Assembly: GCF_964204645.1 (NCBI RefSeq)
Contig: NC_134033.1
Location: 8,404,231-8,468,230 of the forward strand
Direction: 5' to 3'
DNA length: 64,000 bases
DNA from: Tubulanus polymorphus
Taxonomy: Eukaryota; Nemertea; Palaeonemertea; Tubulaniformes; Tubulanidae
How positions within the stretch are numbered: the first letter of the stretch is position 1; each line of letters starts with the position of its first letter. Shown one piece after another: positions 1 to 11,106 of this stretch. The notes beneath the pieces are model-generated. The model saw only the letters and a list, made by a program, of their open reading frames with translations, was not told where the DNA came from and ran no database searches. Position numbers and translations under genes: made by a program.

Positions 1-928
1 TCTAAATTATCTTTTAAATTATTAATTTCTTTTTCTAAACGTAATTCTTTTTGCCTATATTCCATTTCAACAATTACTTGACTATCAAGATCAGACTTTA
101 GTTGTTCTATTTCTTTATTTTTATCAGTTAATTCTTTTTCTAAAGTTCTAATTTTAATATCTCTTATACTTTTATTATGTGCAATTTTATCAGCTTCATT
201 TCTTATACTAATAATTTCTCTAATTGCTTCATCAGAAAATATATTTAAATCTTCCAATTCTTGATTTGTTGCATCAAGTAACCCATTTTGTAAAAGTTTT
301 TCAGTTTGAACTTCGGTTGATTTAGGTTTACTAGTTTTGGAAGTTTTATTCTGTTCAGAAGTTGTTTCTGGTTCTAAATTTTCATTAATTATCTTCAAAA
401 AATCATCATTTCTTCGTTTAAATTCTATTTTATTTAGAGTTATCTCTTGTTCTGTAACATCAGTTATAACATCATTAATTTTTAATTTTTTTTCTTAATT
501 CTAGATTGTTCTAATTTAATTAAAGTTGATGTTGTTATTATTTTATCGAGACTTTTATTAGAAGAAATCTTAAAATAATAGTCGCCTTTCAATTTCCAAT
601 AATAATCACCATTAAAATATTTCAAATCTTTTACTAAATAATTCATACCTTTATTTGTTATATTGAAACCAGATCTTTTTAACATTGGTTTAAATTCATG
701 AATAATTTCATTATATTTGTATTCTTTTTCTGTTATTTCTGGTACTTCATTTTCAATACTTATCTTTGAACGTGTTTTATCAATATATGCAGGTGTATTT
801 AAATTAGAAATACGTCCTGGCTCATTACCGTCATTAAAACTTGTTTCACCAAAATCAGGTGGTTGTTCATCACTTATACCAGGTTCATCTAAAGGATCCA
901 ACTGAATATCTACTCCACCTTCTGCCAT
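1..928 (-). pseudogene. coiled-coil/membrane protein of Mav1, 3' end beyond window, frameshifted
   Basis: It is the counterpart of 28218-29647 in Mav2 and 48986-50411 in Mav3. The start at 928 follows the TATAAATGG context shared by the family. The first 148 codons are acidic (DEPGISDEQ, then KDLKYFNGDYYWKLKGDYY). The frame breaks near 482 in a T/A run, and homologous sequence continues to position 1 in another frame as a lysine- and glutamate-rich predicted coiled coil. The hydrophobic C-terminal third seen in Mav2 lies outside the window. Function unknown; a virion or membrane-associated role is only an inference from its place upstream of the capsid gene. Confidence 0.7.
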
Positions 929-944
929 TTATATAATTAAAAAA

Positions 945-2269
945 TTAAAATTTAAAATATAATATTCCTCCGATTACAATTCCTATAAAAGTTAAAGCTA
1001 ATTTAGCATTTTCATGGGATTTATTATCATCATTTAGTTTAATTATTTCATGTTGAATATTATCAGTTTTTATATTTTCTGATGTATTGTAATCTTTTAT
1101 TTTAGAATCATTATTTGATTTAATATTCTTAGTTTTAGTTTCTGTTGATTGAATATGTTTTTTATTTTTTTCACCTTCCATTAATTTTGGAGCAGTGATA
1201 ATCTTTTTATTTATATCATTTAATCCAAATGAATTATTTATTGTTGCAGTTTTAATTAGATTATTGTAACCAATTATGTTTCCCATCTTTAATACTAAAT
1301 CATAAGAAATAATTAATAGATTAGGGCCTATACAATAATTTATTCTAATATGTGATTTATCTAAACAATTTTGATATCTTACAATGTTTTCTGGAATCGA
1401 TCTATTTTTATCATTATGAATGGAATTTTCAAATAATACTTTGAATTGTTTCTGCGCATCGAATGAAGTGTTATCATTTCCAATTATTGGGGATCTTGTT
1501 TCAACTTGCGCACCTAAAATACAAATTAAATAAGTTCGAATAGATTGATTTATTCTTTGCATACCAGCTTTAGTAAAACCTTCACTATTTTCTAAAATGA
1601 AATTAACCGAACCATTATTATTTTGTTGTTGTATATTATTATAATATTTTGGTAATTCATTCCAATTTAGTGTTCTTATATCTGAATTTGTCATTATTTT
1701 TCCAAATTCTTTAGTATATAATATTCCTAATCCACCCATTGTACCAATTTTTACTCTAAAATCTTTATTTGAATTAATATTAAATTCATTACATATTTTA
1801 TAAAACTTAGAAAAATTAATATTATCATTCAATTCTTTAAAATATTTTGAACCTGGTAAAGGACATTCTAATTCATCTAATATTAATTTATTTGAAAATA
1901 AGTATGAAATCTAAAAAGTGATAACATCAATGGTAAACTTGGTTTGTTTAAATGATCATTCCAACTAATTCCACATCCTGTTGTTGCACAATAAACAGCA
2001 AAATTTAATTGGTTCTGCCAATACTTCATATTAGATTTTAATAACCATTGTTTTGCCTCATTTAAATTTTTAAAATTAATTGTATAGACATGAAATATAT
2101 TTTCCATCTTTACATGAAAATTATTACTTTCAGTAACATAAATATATAAATCAATTGATGAATTTCAAACTTCATTTCTATATGAAATATCTTTATTAAA
2201 ATCTATTGCTGGAATATTATATTTAATTGATTTATTATATTGGAAAGCTTTTGGAAAACTATCTGCCAT
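945..2269 (-). pseudogene. conserved 461-residue Maverick protein, Mav1 copy, broken
   Basis: The start is ATG at 2269 after TATATAA. Compared with the intact Mav2 copy (26816-28201) this copy has a frameshift before residue 60 and rearranged sequence near 1880-1930, where a stretch of the Mav2 protein is missing. The piece 945-1832 stays open for 295 codons. It carries INQSIRTYLICILGAQ, IGPNLLIIS and the C-terminal membrane segment ending GGILYFKF. The piece 1883-2107 carries NQLNFAVYCATTGCGISWND. Function not recognised; conservation across three copies shows it is a core gene of the family. Confidence 0.75.
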
Positions 2270-2285
2270 TTATATAATTAAAAAA

Positions 2286-2711
2286 TTAATAATTTACTAA
2301 TTCTTTTAATAATTTATCTTGTTCTTCAACTGTTATATGACCATTTAAACTTATAATATAATCTAGTGTATTCTTCAATTTATTAATTTCTTTTATATTA
2401 GTTTTAATTTTTTCTTTATTACTTTTTATATTTAATTTTGAACTTATTCCGGTTAAAACACTTGAACTTAATCCTAATACACCAATTGATATAGCTAAAG
2501 GTGTTAATGGGCTGAATATTGCTAGAAATGTTATTACAGAACTAATTGTAACCGAACCACTTATAATCAAATAATATATAATTTTACTTTTTAAATATTT
2601 TTTCTTTTTTATCTTTAAGTCACTTTCAAATTCTAATATTTGTTTTTCTAAATATATTTTTAATTTAGTTTTATTTATATCACGAGGAATAATATCAATA
2701 TTATCATCCAT
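2286..2711 (-). CDS. small two-helix membrane protein, Mav1 copy (141 aa)
   Basis: This is an intact ORF with counterparts at 26365-26799 (144 aa) and 46444-46878 (144 aa). A lysine-rich amphipathic N-terminal half (about residues 15-45) is followed by two hydrophobic segments at about 47-68 and 72-93 (IIYYLIISGSVTISSVITFL, then SPLTPLAISIGVLGLSSSVL). A charged C-terminal helix (about 100-141) follows. No catalytic motif is visible. The three copies are nearly identical, so the protein seems to have been under selection until recently. It is probably a membrane or virion-envelope component; I do not recognise the family. Confidence 0.7.
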   Translation of the reverse strand: MDDNIDIIPRDINKTKLKIYLEKQILEFESDLKIKKKKYLKSKIIYYLIISGSVTISSVITFLAIFSPLTPLAISIGVLGLSSSVLTGISSKLNIKSNKEKIKTNIKEINKLKNTLDYIISLNGHITVEEQDKLLKELVNY

Positions 2712-2730
2712 TTATTTAGCAAATAAATTA

Positions 2731-2867
2731 CTAATTAGTAAACTTATACGCAACAAATATAACAATAACAGTTCCGCCTAAAATCCATATTATTTCATAT
2801 TTCTTCTGTTCATTACTTGGGGTATAATAATCTGATATTGTAGGTTTATGTAGATGTAATTTTTCTT
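2731..2867 (-). pseudogene. C-terminal half of a membrane protein gene split by the BEL insertion
   Basis: It encodes KEKLHLHKPTISDYYTP followed by a hydrophobic tail ending VIFVAYKFTN. The N-terminal half is at 11107-11387 on the same strand. In Mav2 (25928-26345) and Mav3 (46001-46423) these halves are contiguous, with AVTN running directly into KEKLHLYKP. The break falls exactly at the TATTG target duplication of the BEL element. The C-terminal hydrophobic stretch (about 20 residues) looks like a single membrane anchor. Confidence 0.85.
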
Positions 2868-2872
2868 TATTG
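2868..2872. repeat. target site duplication of BEL element, left copy (TATTG)
   Basis: TATTG lies immediately left of the LTR that begins TGTAGTGAC and recurs at 11102-11106 right of the other LTR. Mav2 and Mav3 have a single uninterrupted copy at the matching place. Five base pairs is usual for BEL/Pao. Confidence 0.93.
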
Positions 2873-3173
2873 TGTAGTGACTGTGAACTACAAGGACGAA
2901 CAGCGAACAACGAACAGCGACGAGACATACGACCCAATCCGAATCCAACGAATACGTACAGCGAACGAAAGCAGCGACGAACTCAAAAGACAACAAGGCA
3001 GTGTCTACAGTTACAAGGTTTGGTACAGTCTAACATTTATTGTGTTCAAAGATTACAGGAAAACGATCGGAATAATGCATTTCTATGATTGGTCGAGAGA
3101 CGTCAGTACTTCATGGTTCATGGCGAGTACACTTCAATGACTTTGTATTCCAGATAATCTGCTCGTCGTGACA
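2873..3173 (-). repeat. BEL/Pao 3' LTR
   Basis: It matches 10801-11101 over its full length with about nine substitutions. It carries the terminal TG/CA dinucleotides on the element strand. A short purine-rich stretch (GGCCGGAG on the minus strand) abuts it at 3174-3181 and could be the polypurine tract. Confidence 0.93.
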
Positions 3174-3248
3174 CTCCGGCCAGGAAAATAGGTTCTATAA
3201 TTAAACTAACTACAACATTCAGAAAAGACAATATGATACAATAATACA

Positions 3249-5203
3249 CTAATTTTTGAACAATTCATCAATTTTGTCCTTTGCCTCTAACGCGGCTTTA
3301 CGTGTAGATGGAATTCGATCAGGAATTTCCTTTGTAGTAACAACAGAAGGTTTCAATACATTGCTTTCAATTTCCAGAGGAAATAATTTCGAAATCGGTC
3401 TATTTGTAACACCGTTCGCGGTTTTAACTGTTGCCGATCTTACGAGACCATCAGTGCTCTTATGTAAGTGTTCAATGATACCTAGTTTCCATTTAAGTCT
3501 CGGTACATTATCATCATGTATAATTACAACTGAACCCGGTTTGGCTATTTCTCTGTTATCTCCTGTTACTCTATGAAACTCCCGGAGATTTACCAAGTAC
3601 TCCTTTTGCCAACGTAGCCAAAAGGAATAAATGAGTTTATTAATATAAGAATAACGTTTTGCTAAAGTATCTGAACCGGGAGAAAACGTTGTATCACCTT
3701 CGAGATTATCAATAGGACACAGTTTAGAATGAGCGGTTATACGCCTCCCCAGCATCAAATGAGATGGCGTTAGAGTCTCGTTTTCTTCTGGTTCAAAAGA
3801 AACATAAAGCAACGGACGGTCGTTCAGACACGACTCAATTTCACACGCTACAGTGTATAATTCAGTATCTGATACTAACGACCTACCTAAGACTTTCTTC
3901 AAACAGGATTTCATGAGACCTATCATACGCTCCCAGAAGCCCCCGTGCCAAGGGGCCCGTTTCGTGATGAATTTCCAGTCGACGTTCCGTTGTGAAAAAT
4001 GTCTGTGGATCTTCGAATCTTCGAAAATTTGCTTTAACTCCGAGTTAGCACCAATGAACGTAGAAGCGTTATCTGAAACGAGCATCCTTGGCACGGAGCG
4101 TCGGGCAACAAATCTCCTAAAAGCATAGAGAAAGTCTTCAGTAGTATTACTATTTACAATTTCTATATGTACACCGCGCGAAACAGCGCACGTAAACAAA
4201 CATATGTAGCGTTTCATACCGCCTCTACAACTAGAGGACCACAATAGTCCACCCCAACGTAACTAAATGCAGGTAATTCGTCAACTCTATACGATGGCAA
4301 CGTTGGTGGATCAGGTTTTTTGAATGGCTTTGCTTGTAGTCGACGACAAGGTACGCAACGTCGTACTTGCGATTTCACAAATTGTCGAATTTGTGGGATC
4401 CAAAATTTCCCTCTAATTTTGGCAACCGTCGTAGAAATACCAAAATGAAACACATCAAAATGAGCGTTGCGCACAATTAAATCGGCCAATCGAGAGTTCT
4501 TTGGAATCAAAATAGGAAACTTTGTTTCGTCGGGCAGGGACGTATTTTGTAACCGAACTTTACAGCGGATGACGCCGTCACTGTCGAGAAACAACTGTAG
4601 TTGGTCAATCAATGGAATTCGGTTCCCCGATCTACCTGACAAAAAATCTAATACAACAGAATAATGACTACTTTGAAAATGTTTTACCCATATAAGCTGA
4701 GCGTCTGTAATCTCGGAAGCACTAAGTGGACCTTTAGTACGCTCAGTACTTGAAGATTTCATGTTACTTACAAATCGACGCACTAACGCTGTAATTCTCA
4801 GTAATCTATACAAAAGAGCAAATGAATCAATGTTAATAACTTCAAAAACTGAAAACGTATTGTTTCCGAGTATATTATCACAATTATTTATCTCAACATT
4901 ACCGACAATCACAGTGGATTTCTCAACGAGAAGTTCAACTGGTCTACGAGACGCATTTACTAACCAATCAGGCCCGTGTAACCACAAATCACATTTCAAA
5001 ACTTCTGACATATTGCCTCTCGTTAGCAAATCTGCTGGATTTGATGCTGATTGACAATAATGCCAATTTTCAACGGGTAACGTATTTCTTATTTCTTCGA
5101 CTCGATTCGAAACAAATGTGGATAATTTCTTGGCCGTGTTTAGCCAACCAAGCACTATTTGACTGTCGCACCAGGCAAATATTTTCATTGGGCGATCAGG
5201 CAT
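3249..5203 (-). pseudogene. BEL/Pao pol: RNase H end, H2C2 zinc finger, integrase, DUF5641-type tail
   Basis: Two ORFs (4214-5203 and 3249-4244) overlap by 31 bp in different frames; one frameshift separates them. The first begins in RNase H (FAWCDSQIVLGWLNTA) and runs to the integrase zinc finger (HFDVFHFG, then RRCVPCRRLQ) and the first catalytic region (YVGVDYCGPL). The second carries the rest of the integrase core: SDNASTFIG with the second Asp, and RAPWHGGFWERMIGLMKSC with the Glu. It ends with the BEL-specific tail (DDNVPRLKWKLGIIEHL). The upstream reverse transcriptase is cut off by the insertion at 5204. Function when intact: cDNA integration. It now looks inactive. Confidence 0.92.
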
Positions 5204-7363
5204 CAGACCACAATTAGGTTAGTAGCTCGAAGATGCGTAGGGCCGGACCCCAAAAATAGTACCTAGAGTGAAGAAGAGGTCCCCCATAAATGTTGCCATA
5301 ATTTCTGCAAATGGGATAGGTAACGAATTTCGGTTATATGTATGAAATCCATTGATCCTGAGAGACAGATTGATGATGAAATAAGGGATTCCCTGGACTT
5401 TTTTTGCTTGGAGTAAGGGTACCAAACACGGTGGGGGATTCCCTCTTAGATATTTGGCTCGGATGTACTGGCATACCTGTACTGGGATACCCCTCCTTTC
5501 TAAAGGTTTGATTATTTCAAAAGTTGGGTTGGGTATGTGGGGCGAAAACCACTTCAATGCGTAGCTAAGATGCTGGCCTATGAGCCATAAGCAGGATTTC
5601 CCCTGAATTTACGCGCTTATATATGAACTAAACTCTCGAATTTCTTTTTTTTACTATAGGATTTAGAAGATTGTCTTGAAGTCGTCTTGAGGCATTCATT
5701 GAGACCTAATTCGCTGATTTTAATCAGTTTCATGGTAGGATTTGGTAATATTTTTGCTTGTAGAAGGCTAGAATAGCAGATTTCGGTCAATTTTTAAGGC
5801 ATGAACCGTAAGATATTTTCTCGTAGGAGGCTCGGTCTAGGCTCATAAATTTATTTCATAAAGGCCATCCTTGCCCATGCAGAATAATCACATTAATTCA
5901 GCTTTCTTTGATTAAGTTATCTAGTTTGGCTGACTTTTTGGTGCCAGATACTGTCAGGAATTTAAGGGGTAGGGGAAATGCATATTTTCGTTGAAACCAT
6001 GGCAACCGAAAGGACATTGTCAGAGGCCAGTTGTGATATTTTTCCTAACTAGTACTGGTGACAACTACGCTTGGTATATAAAATTCGTCCCGGCCGAATG
6101 CCTGTGGACGCAGTAGGGTTCATTGGAATTAGGCCTTCAGCGCAAGAAAACGCCAAATCTAAAGGTTTCAGCCAATTCGATGATGAAAATGGCATTTTTT
6201 CAAAAAATGCTTAAAGATTGTGTTTCTGATTTTTATCCATAGCCATATATTTATATCCATCAGTGAAAAAAATCTATCAAGTATTCAGAAAATGTTGTAT
6301 AATTGTTTTATTCATATTTTGAAATGAATGTTTGACTTAGATGATATTGATAGAAAACTTGGATTTTGTCGCATACGCGCGATTTGTGCATTAGCATGTA
6401 TTTCCATGTGTAATTGGCCGAGAGCTATTGTATTGCGTTGTATAACTAGCTAGTCTCCACTCTTTCTAAAACTGTACAAAAACTAATGCTATTCTTAAGT
6501 TTGGGTACTAGTCAGGCATCAGACCACAATTAGGTTAGTAGCTCGAAGATGCGTAGGGCCGGACCCAAAAATAGTACCTAGAGTGAAGAAGAGGTCCCCC
6601 ATAAATGTTGCCATAATTTCTGCAAATGGGATAGGTAACGAATTTCGGTTATATGTATGAAATCCATTGATCCTGAGAGACAGATTGATGATGAAATAAG
6701 GGATTCCCTGGACTTTTTTTGCTTGGAGTAAGGGTACCAAACACGGTGGGGGTGTCACAAACCGTTTGATCAAATCTGTCAACTAAGGGTTTAGCTCGTA
6801 GCTCTATTGTTGTCATAGTGTACTGTGCTGTAATCCCCTTTTTACGCTACGAATTTCCTGCTATAAACTCGTTCGCATACCTTGTTCTCGTCGCAATACG
6901 CCACCAGCCTACTTGACGGACGGATCTCGATGCATAGTTCGCAAACGAAGTTGTAAGTAATGTAATACATAGATTAATATTTGAATAATTAGACGTCATC
7001 TGTCTGATATGTAATTTGCATTTTCAGTTAACGGAAGTTCAATAAAGTATTCCTGTTAAAACCGTTTCGCAGTTACTTCTATGTTATCGCGAGGGCTCTG
7101 TCCCTGACAGGGGGATTCCCTTAGATATTTGGCTCGGATGTACTGGCATACCTGTACTGGGATACCCCTCCTTTCTAAAGGTTTGATTATTTCAAAAGTT
7201 AGGTTGGGTATGTGGGGCGAAAACCACTTCAATGCATAGCTATGATGCTGGCCTATGAGCCATAAGCAGGATTTCCCCTGAATTTACGCGCTTATATATG
7301 AACTAAACTCTCGAATTTCTTGTTTTTACTATAGGATATAGAAGATTTTGGAATAGTGGTCTG
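5204..7363. mobile_element. TIR-type DNA insertion in BEL pol, with internal duplication
   Basis: The insert starts CAGACCAC (5204-5211) and ends GTGGTCTG (7356-7363), and it splits the BEL reading frame exactly between RVIDEL and MPDRPMK. The first about 470 bp (5204-5672) recur as 6520-6752 plus 7110-7348. The 8-mer TCAGGCAT precedes both copies (5196-5203 and 6512-6519), as if 5204-6511 were a separate insertion with an 8-bp target duplication into an older one. I saw no transposase ORF. The middle (5673-6511) has no recognisable coding content. It is probably a non-autonomous hAT-like element or a pair of them; the classification is tentative. Confidence 0.65.
6753..7109 (+). repeat. solo LTR (357 bp) with GGGGG target duplication
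   Basis: It begins TGTCACAAACC and ends CCCTGACA. It is flanked by GGGGG at 6748-6752 and 7110-7114, where the parallel copy at 5430 has only one GGGGG before ATTCCC. An AATAAAG polyadenylation-like signal lies near 7037. No internal retroelement sequence is present, so it is the product of LTR-LTR recombination. Its parent family is not in this window. Confidence 0.88.
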
Positions 7364-8616
7364 AGCTCATCAATAACCCTAGACATAGAGTTCAATACAT
7401 GAGTAACCAATCGTGCGCCAATCAATGCACCCATTAGTTCGAGTTTAGGAACAGTGATTTCTTTGACTGGTGCCACCCTAGCTTTGGCTATTACTATAGA
7501 CGATTCGTCTTTACAAACTAGGTAAACCACTGCGCCATAGGCTAAAGTACTACTATCGCAGAATACGTGTAACTCTATCGGGTAATCTGTGATATACGAA
7601 TTCATAATCCGAGAGAATTTAGTATTCAAACATTCGTGTATGTCATTTACGATACAATGCCATGTTTTACATAGTTCTTGAGACGATGGATCATCCCAGT
7701 CATAATTTTGTTTCCAGATTGACTGCAAAAGGATTCTAGATCGAATGGTGACTGGTAAAAGTAAACCAAGTGGATCGTGGATAGAAGCAGCCTTTTGTAG
7801 GATGATATGTTTTGTCAATTGGGAATCACTAGACATGTCTTCGGTAACAAATGACATGAAATCACCCTCAACATGCCAGTACAGCCCGAAAACTTTAACT
7901 ACGGACGATTTCTCCAAAATTTCTTGTTTTGCAGCAGACTTCTGGAGCTCTGAGGAATTAGACGACCAACATCGTAAGTTAAAGTTAACTTCGGAGAAAC
8001 AATTACGTGAATCATGGAGAAATTTGACGGCTTCAAATTCAGAACGAACGCTAGTGACCACATTGTCTACATAAATGTCTCTCAGAAGCTGCTGTGACAA
8101 AGGAGAATCAATATTCCGTAGATGGAAAATAATGAAACTATTCAACAAAAATGGAGAGCACGTAGCTCCAAACAAGATGCGCTTGAATCTTAACACGATA
8201 AACTCACTCTCGGGATCATCGGGATTAACCAACCAAAAAAATCTAGTAGCATCGCGACACGACGGTTTAATAGATAACTGCAGGAAAGCCTTTTCAATGT
8301 CTGCAGTAATACCGAACTTTAAAATCCTAAAACGTATCATAATTGAGCAAAGATCATTCAATAACGGAGGTCCACTCTCTAAGCAATCGTTTAAAGAAAC
8401 TGATGACTTCGATTCTCGACAACTACAATCGAAAACTATCCGAATAGGCGTGGTTGATGATTGTCTGAAAATTGGATGGTGCGGTATATAGTGCTCGTGA
8501 CTATCTACAATGGAAGGATCAGTTACAATCTCAATGAAATCTTGTGCTAATTGATCTCGGATGATTTGGCTATAACTGTCTAATAAACCTGGCGTCTTAG
8601 CTAAACGTCTAACCAT
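7364..8616 (-). pseudogene. BEL/Pao reverse transcriptase, truncated by insertion
   Basis: The ORF is continuous from 8616 to the insertion border (the last native residues are RVIDEL). It shows the BEL/Pao reverse transcriptase core: PIRIVFDCSCRES, NDCLESGPPLL, ITADIEKAFLQL with the first catalytic Asp, RFKRILFGATCSPFLLN, and RDIYVDNVVTS at the active-site turn. The usual YVDD reads YVDN here, which would remove a catalytic Asp. The connection/RNase H lead-in (HVFCDSSTLAYGAVVYL) follows. The last residues of the open frame (beyond 7363) come from the inserted DNA. Confidence 0.9.
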
Positions 8617-9270
8617 GGAACGAGTCGTGCTTTTGCGAGGTTATAATTAGTTGGCAAAGTGTCGTGAATTCTTTTCCACGGCAAATCAACCATATATCGA
8701 CCATCAACTAATTGAATGGATGAATTACAAAACTCATCTAGAAACGAAGTATCACGGCTTGTTGGAGACTCAATACCAATAGTTTCTAATGACCAAAAAC
8801 GCTTAAGATCTGCGATATCAGGCTCAACTATAATAGAAAGAGTATGAACATTACAATTTGCCGTGTTACGATCGTTAAACTGACCGCCGATGAGATACCC
8901 TAATTTAGATGGAACAGCAACCGGACCACTTTCAGATTTAACAAATTCATTATCAACAACCTACGAGTAACGATATGTCAAACAAATCCACTAAATAACT
9001 AGGTGGGTGAGCGAGTTTAAGGGTTTTGAATTCAGCTAAACAAGAAACAGAATCAGTAGAAATTCGTAGTGGTCTGGTTATCTCCGGTACAACGATAACA
9101 TCTAACGAAACAATTGAGTCATCATACTCGCAAACGACATCTACGCGAACAACATTGACTCTTCTGAAACCGGTACTTCTACCCCCAAAACCGCTTAAGT
9201 CTATAGACTCAGTTCTATGAGTATCTACCCCTAGCTCGTCGGCTAATTTTGAGGTAATAAAACTACGGTG
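8617..9270 (-). pseudogene. BEL/Pao aspartic protease and linker region, broken frames
   Basis: No long ORF remains, but minus-strand translation in pieces gives BEL-like sequence. Just inside 9270 there is FITSKLADELG after the protease site LLLDDG of the upstream ORF; near 8800 there is FWSLETIGI; near 8640 there is LPTNYNLAKAR. These match the layout of A17-type protease plus linker before reverse transcriptase in BEL/Pao. Several stops and shifts make it non-functional. The start of the downstream ORF at 8616 is only the first Met after the last break. Confidence 0.65.
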
Positions 9271-9990
9271 CTACCCGTCGTCTAACAACAAATGACCACT
9301 GACCCGATTTCCGTTGGCCTGTACAGGTGCTATAGCAGTTTTCAGATAAACCGTTGATGGATAAGAAACTATATGATCATCAATAACTGAATGTTGACAA
9401 ATCTCTGATCCCGAATGATTATCAACGATGTGATTTGATTCTAAATTTGAATCAGAAACTGCATTTGTCCCAGAAACTGTACAAGATACGTGCTGCGTAA
9501 CGGCGTCCGTAAGAGACCTATCTACGATAGAATTAATATTCAAACGACTTGGAAAATTAGCCCCGTGTAAGCTGGTATGATGGCGCTTACGACAAGATCT
9601 ACAGGTTGACCTTGAAGGACATGTATACATGGTATGCTGACCCATACAATTGAAACATAATTTGTTCTTCAATACGTAATCTAAACGTGACTGTGCTGTG
9701 GTGAGAACGTCGCACTCAACCGGAAAATGCCTATCTGAACTACAATAACGACATTTGAATTTACGAACAGTGGTGGAATTTCCATTCGCATGGTGACCAG
9801 CATTTTTCCGGTTTTGATGTACATGGAGTGTTGTCATTGTACCAAATGATGACGATCCCGGTGACGTGTCGCAAACTTCTAATATGTTTATCTCAGTCAA
9901 TATAGCGGAACGGAGATCTTCCAGATTCAACTCAAAGTTACCGCGCGCTCGTGCAATGTTCCGTTTTATATCTGCCGGCAATTTATTCAA
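9271..9990 (-). pseudogene. BEL/Pao gag C-terminal part with CCHC knuckles and protease start
   Basis: The 239-codon ORF begins NKLPADIKRNIAR, a BEL gag segment. It carries cysteine-rich knuckles: FKCRYCSSDRHFPVEC, then KLCFNCMGQHTMYTC and STCRSCRKRHHTSLH. These would bind element RNA. It ends at a protease-like LLLDDG, where a stop codon cuts the catalytic motif. A break at about 9990-10036 separates it from the N-terminal gag. Confidence 0.88.
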
Positions 9991-10035
9991 TAGAATTGGT
10001 ACCAGAAGCGTGCCATATGAATCGGTTGATGTTTT

Positions 10036-10734
10036 TTAAGAGTCTAAACTGCGAATATGCATTTCAATCTTATCATAGAATTGGCGCAAAGATTTCAAAT
10101 TGTAATTCGGAGAATTCAATTCAATTAGTTGATCCAAATTCGCTTCCGTTATTTTATGCGCCTGTCCGAAACGGTTTTCAAGCAGTTCTTTCGCCTTTTC
10201 ATAGTTAATACTGGTCAATGGCAAACCTTCAATAGTTTGTTTCGCCTCATTTACCAGGTGACATTTCAAGTGACTGAATTTTTCTACGGGAGTTAAGTTT
10301 CTTTGCTCGTCAACCGTGGACTTAAATAGATCCCAAAAAGAACACCACTCGAGCAAATCTCCTGCAAATTTCGGTAACTGTAATTTCGGCAAAGATACAC
10401 GCTTACTGTTCGTTACTGAATTTTTGTCCGCAACGTTGGCAGACAACTGATTAAAAGCTAGTTCCAGAATGTTAATTTCAGTAAGACGCTCACACAGATA
10501 TTCATCTCCCGTGACGATAAATTCACTCAAATCTTTTCCTCTTAATTCGCACGCGATTATCAAGTCTTTTTCTATTTCTTCTAATTTCGAAAATTTATGT
10601 CTTAGAGTGAAAACGGTAGACATACCTTGAGCCGCGTCTTTTCCTTTCAAATGGTCATCACATTTGTTTTTCCATCGCGTGAATTGACCACGTTGCACCT
10701 TCCGTAGCTCCTTCAATCCTTCAAAGTCTGACAT
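10036..10734 (-). pseudogene. BEL/Pao gag N-terminal part (DUF1759-type)
   Basis: The 232-codon ORF starts 67 nt inside the 5' LTR. The core LPKLQLPKFAGDLLEW, WDLFKSTVDEQ and FSHLKCHL, with LLENRFGQ further on, is the hallmark of the DUF1759 capsid-like region of BEL/Pao gag. The frame ends at IRSLDS, where related elements continue toward NKLPADI, so a nonsense or frameshift mutation lies at about 10036. Confidence 0.88.
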
Positions 10735-10771
10735 ATCGTGAAATTCTGGTTCCTTCCCTCTTCAAATTCTG

Positions 10772-10800
10772 ACAAATGGATCCGGCTCGAGGGACCAAAA
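10772..10800 (-). other. candidate primer binding site of the BEL element
   Basis: Immediately inside the 5' LTR (right LTR, minus strand) the sequence reads TTTTGGTCCCTCGAGCCGG. A TGGTCC start after a few bases is typical for complementarity to a tRNA 3' end. The specific tRNA was not determined. Confidence 0.5.
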
Positions 10801-11101
10801 TGTAGTGACTGTGAACTACAAGGACGAACAGCGAACAGCGAACAGCGACGAGACATACGACCCAATCCGAATCCAACGAATACGTACAGCGAACGAAAAC
10901 AGAGAAGAACTCAAGAGACAACAAGGCAGTGTCTACAGTTACAAGGTTTGGTACGGTCTAACATTTATTGTGTTCAAAGGTTAGAGGAAAACGATCGGAA
11001 TAATGCATTTCTATGATTGGTCGAGAGACGTCAGTACTTCATGGTTCATGGCGAGAACACTTCAATGACTTTGTATTCCAGATAATCTGCTCGTCGTGAC
11101 A
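10801..11101 (-). repeat. BEL/Pao 5' LTR
   Basis: It is the partner of 2873-3173. It is followed by the TATTG duplication at 11102-11106, then by the Mav1 gene interrupted by the insertion. Confidence 0.93.
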
Positions 11102-11106
11102 TATTG

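Larger units (their letters stand above)
2873..11101 (-). mobile_element. BEL/Pao LTR retrotransposon, 8.2 kb including secondary insertions
   Basis: The element lies on the minus strand and is bounded by two 301-bp LTRs. Read on its own strand the LTRs begin TGTCACGAC and end CACTACA. Internal order is BEL/Pao-like: gag with a DUF1759-type core, CCHC knuckles, A17-type aspartic protease remnant, reverse transcriptase, RNase H, H2C2 zinc finger, integrase and DUF5641-type C-terminus. I count about nine differences between the LTRs, so they are about 97% identical and the insertion is fairly young. Coding capacity is lost through stops, frameshifts and the insertion at 5204-7363. Confidence 0.93.

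Noticed and set aside
2870-3140. Short ORFs inside the BEL LTRs (also 10738-11016)
   Set aside because: LTR sequence; frames are not conserved as protein between the two LTRs.
5219-6782. Related minus-strand ORFs at 5219-5557 and 6519-6782
   Set aside because: They are the two copies of an inserted non-coding repeat; no domain and no conserved start context.
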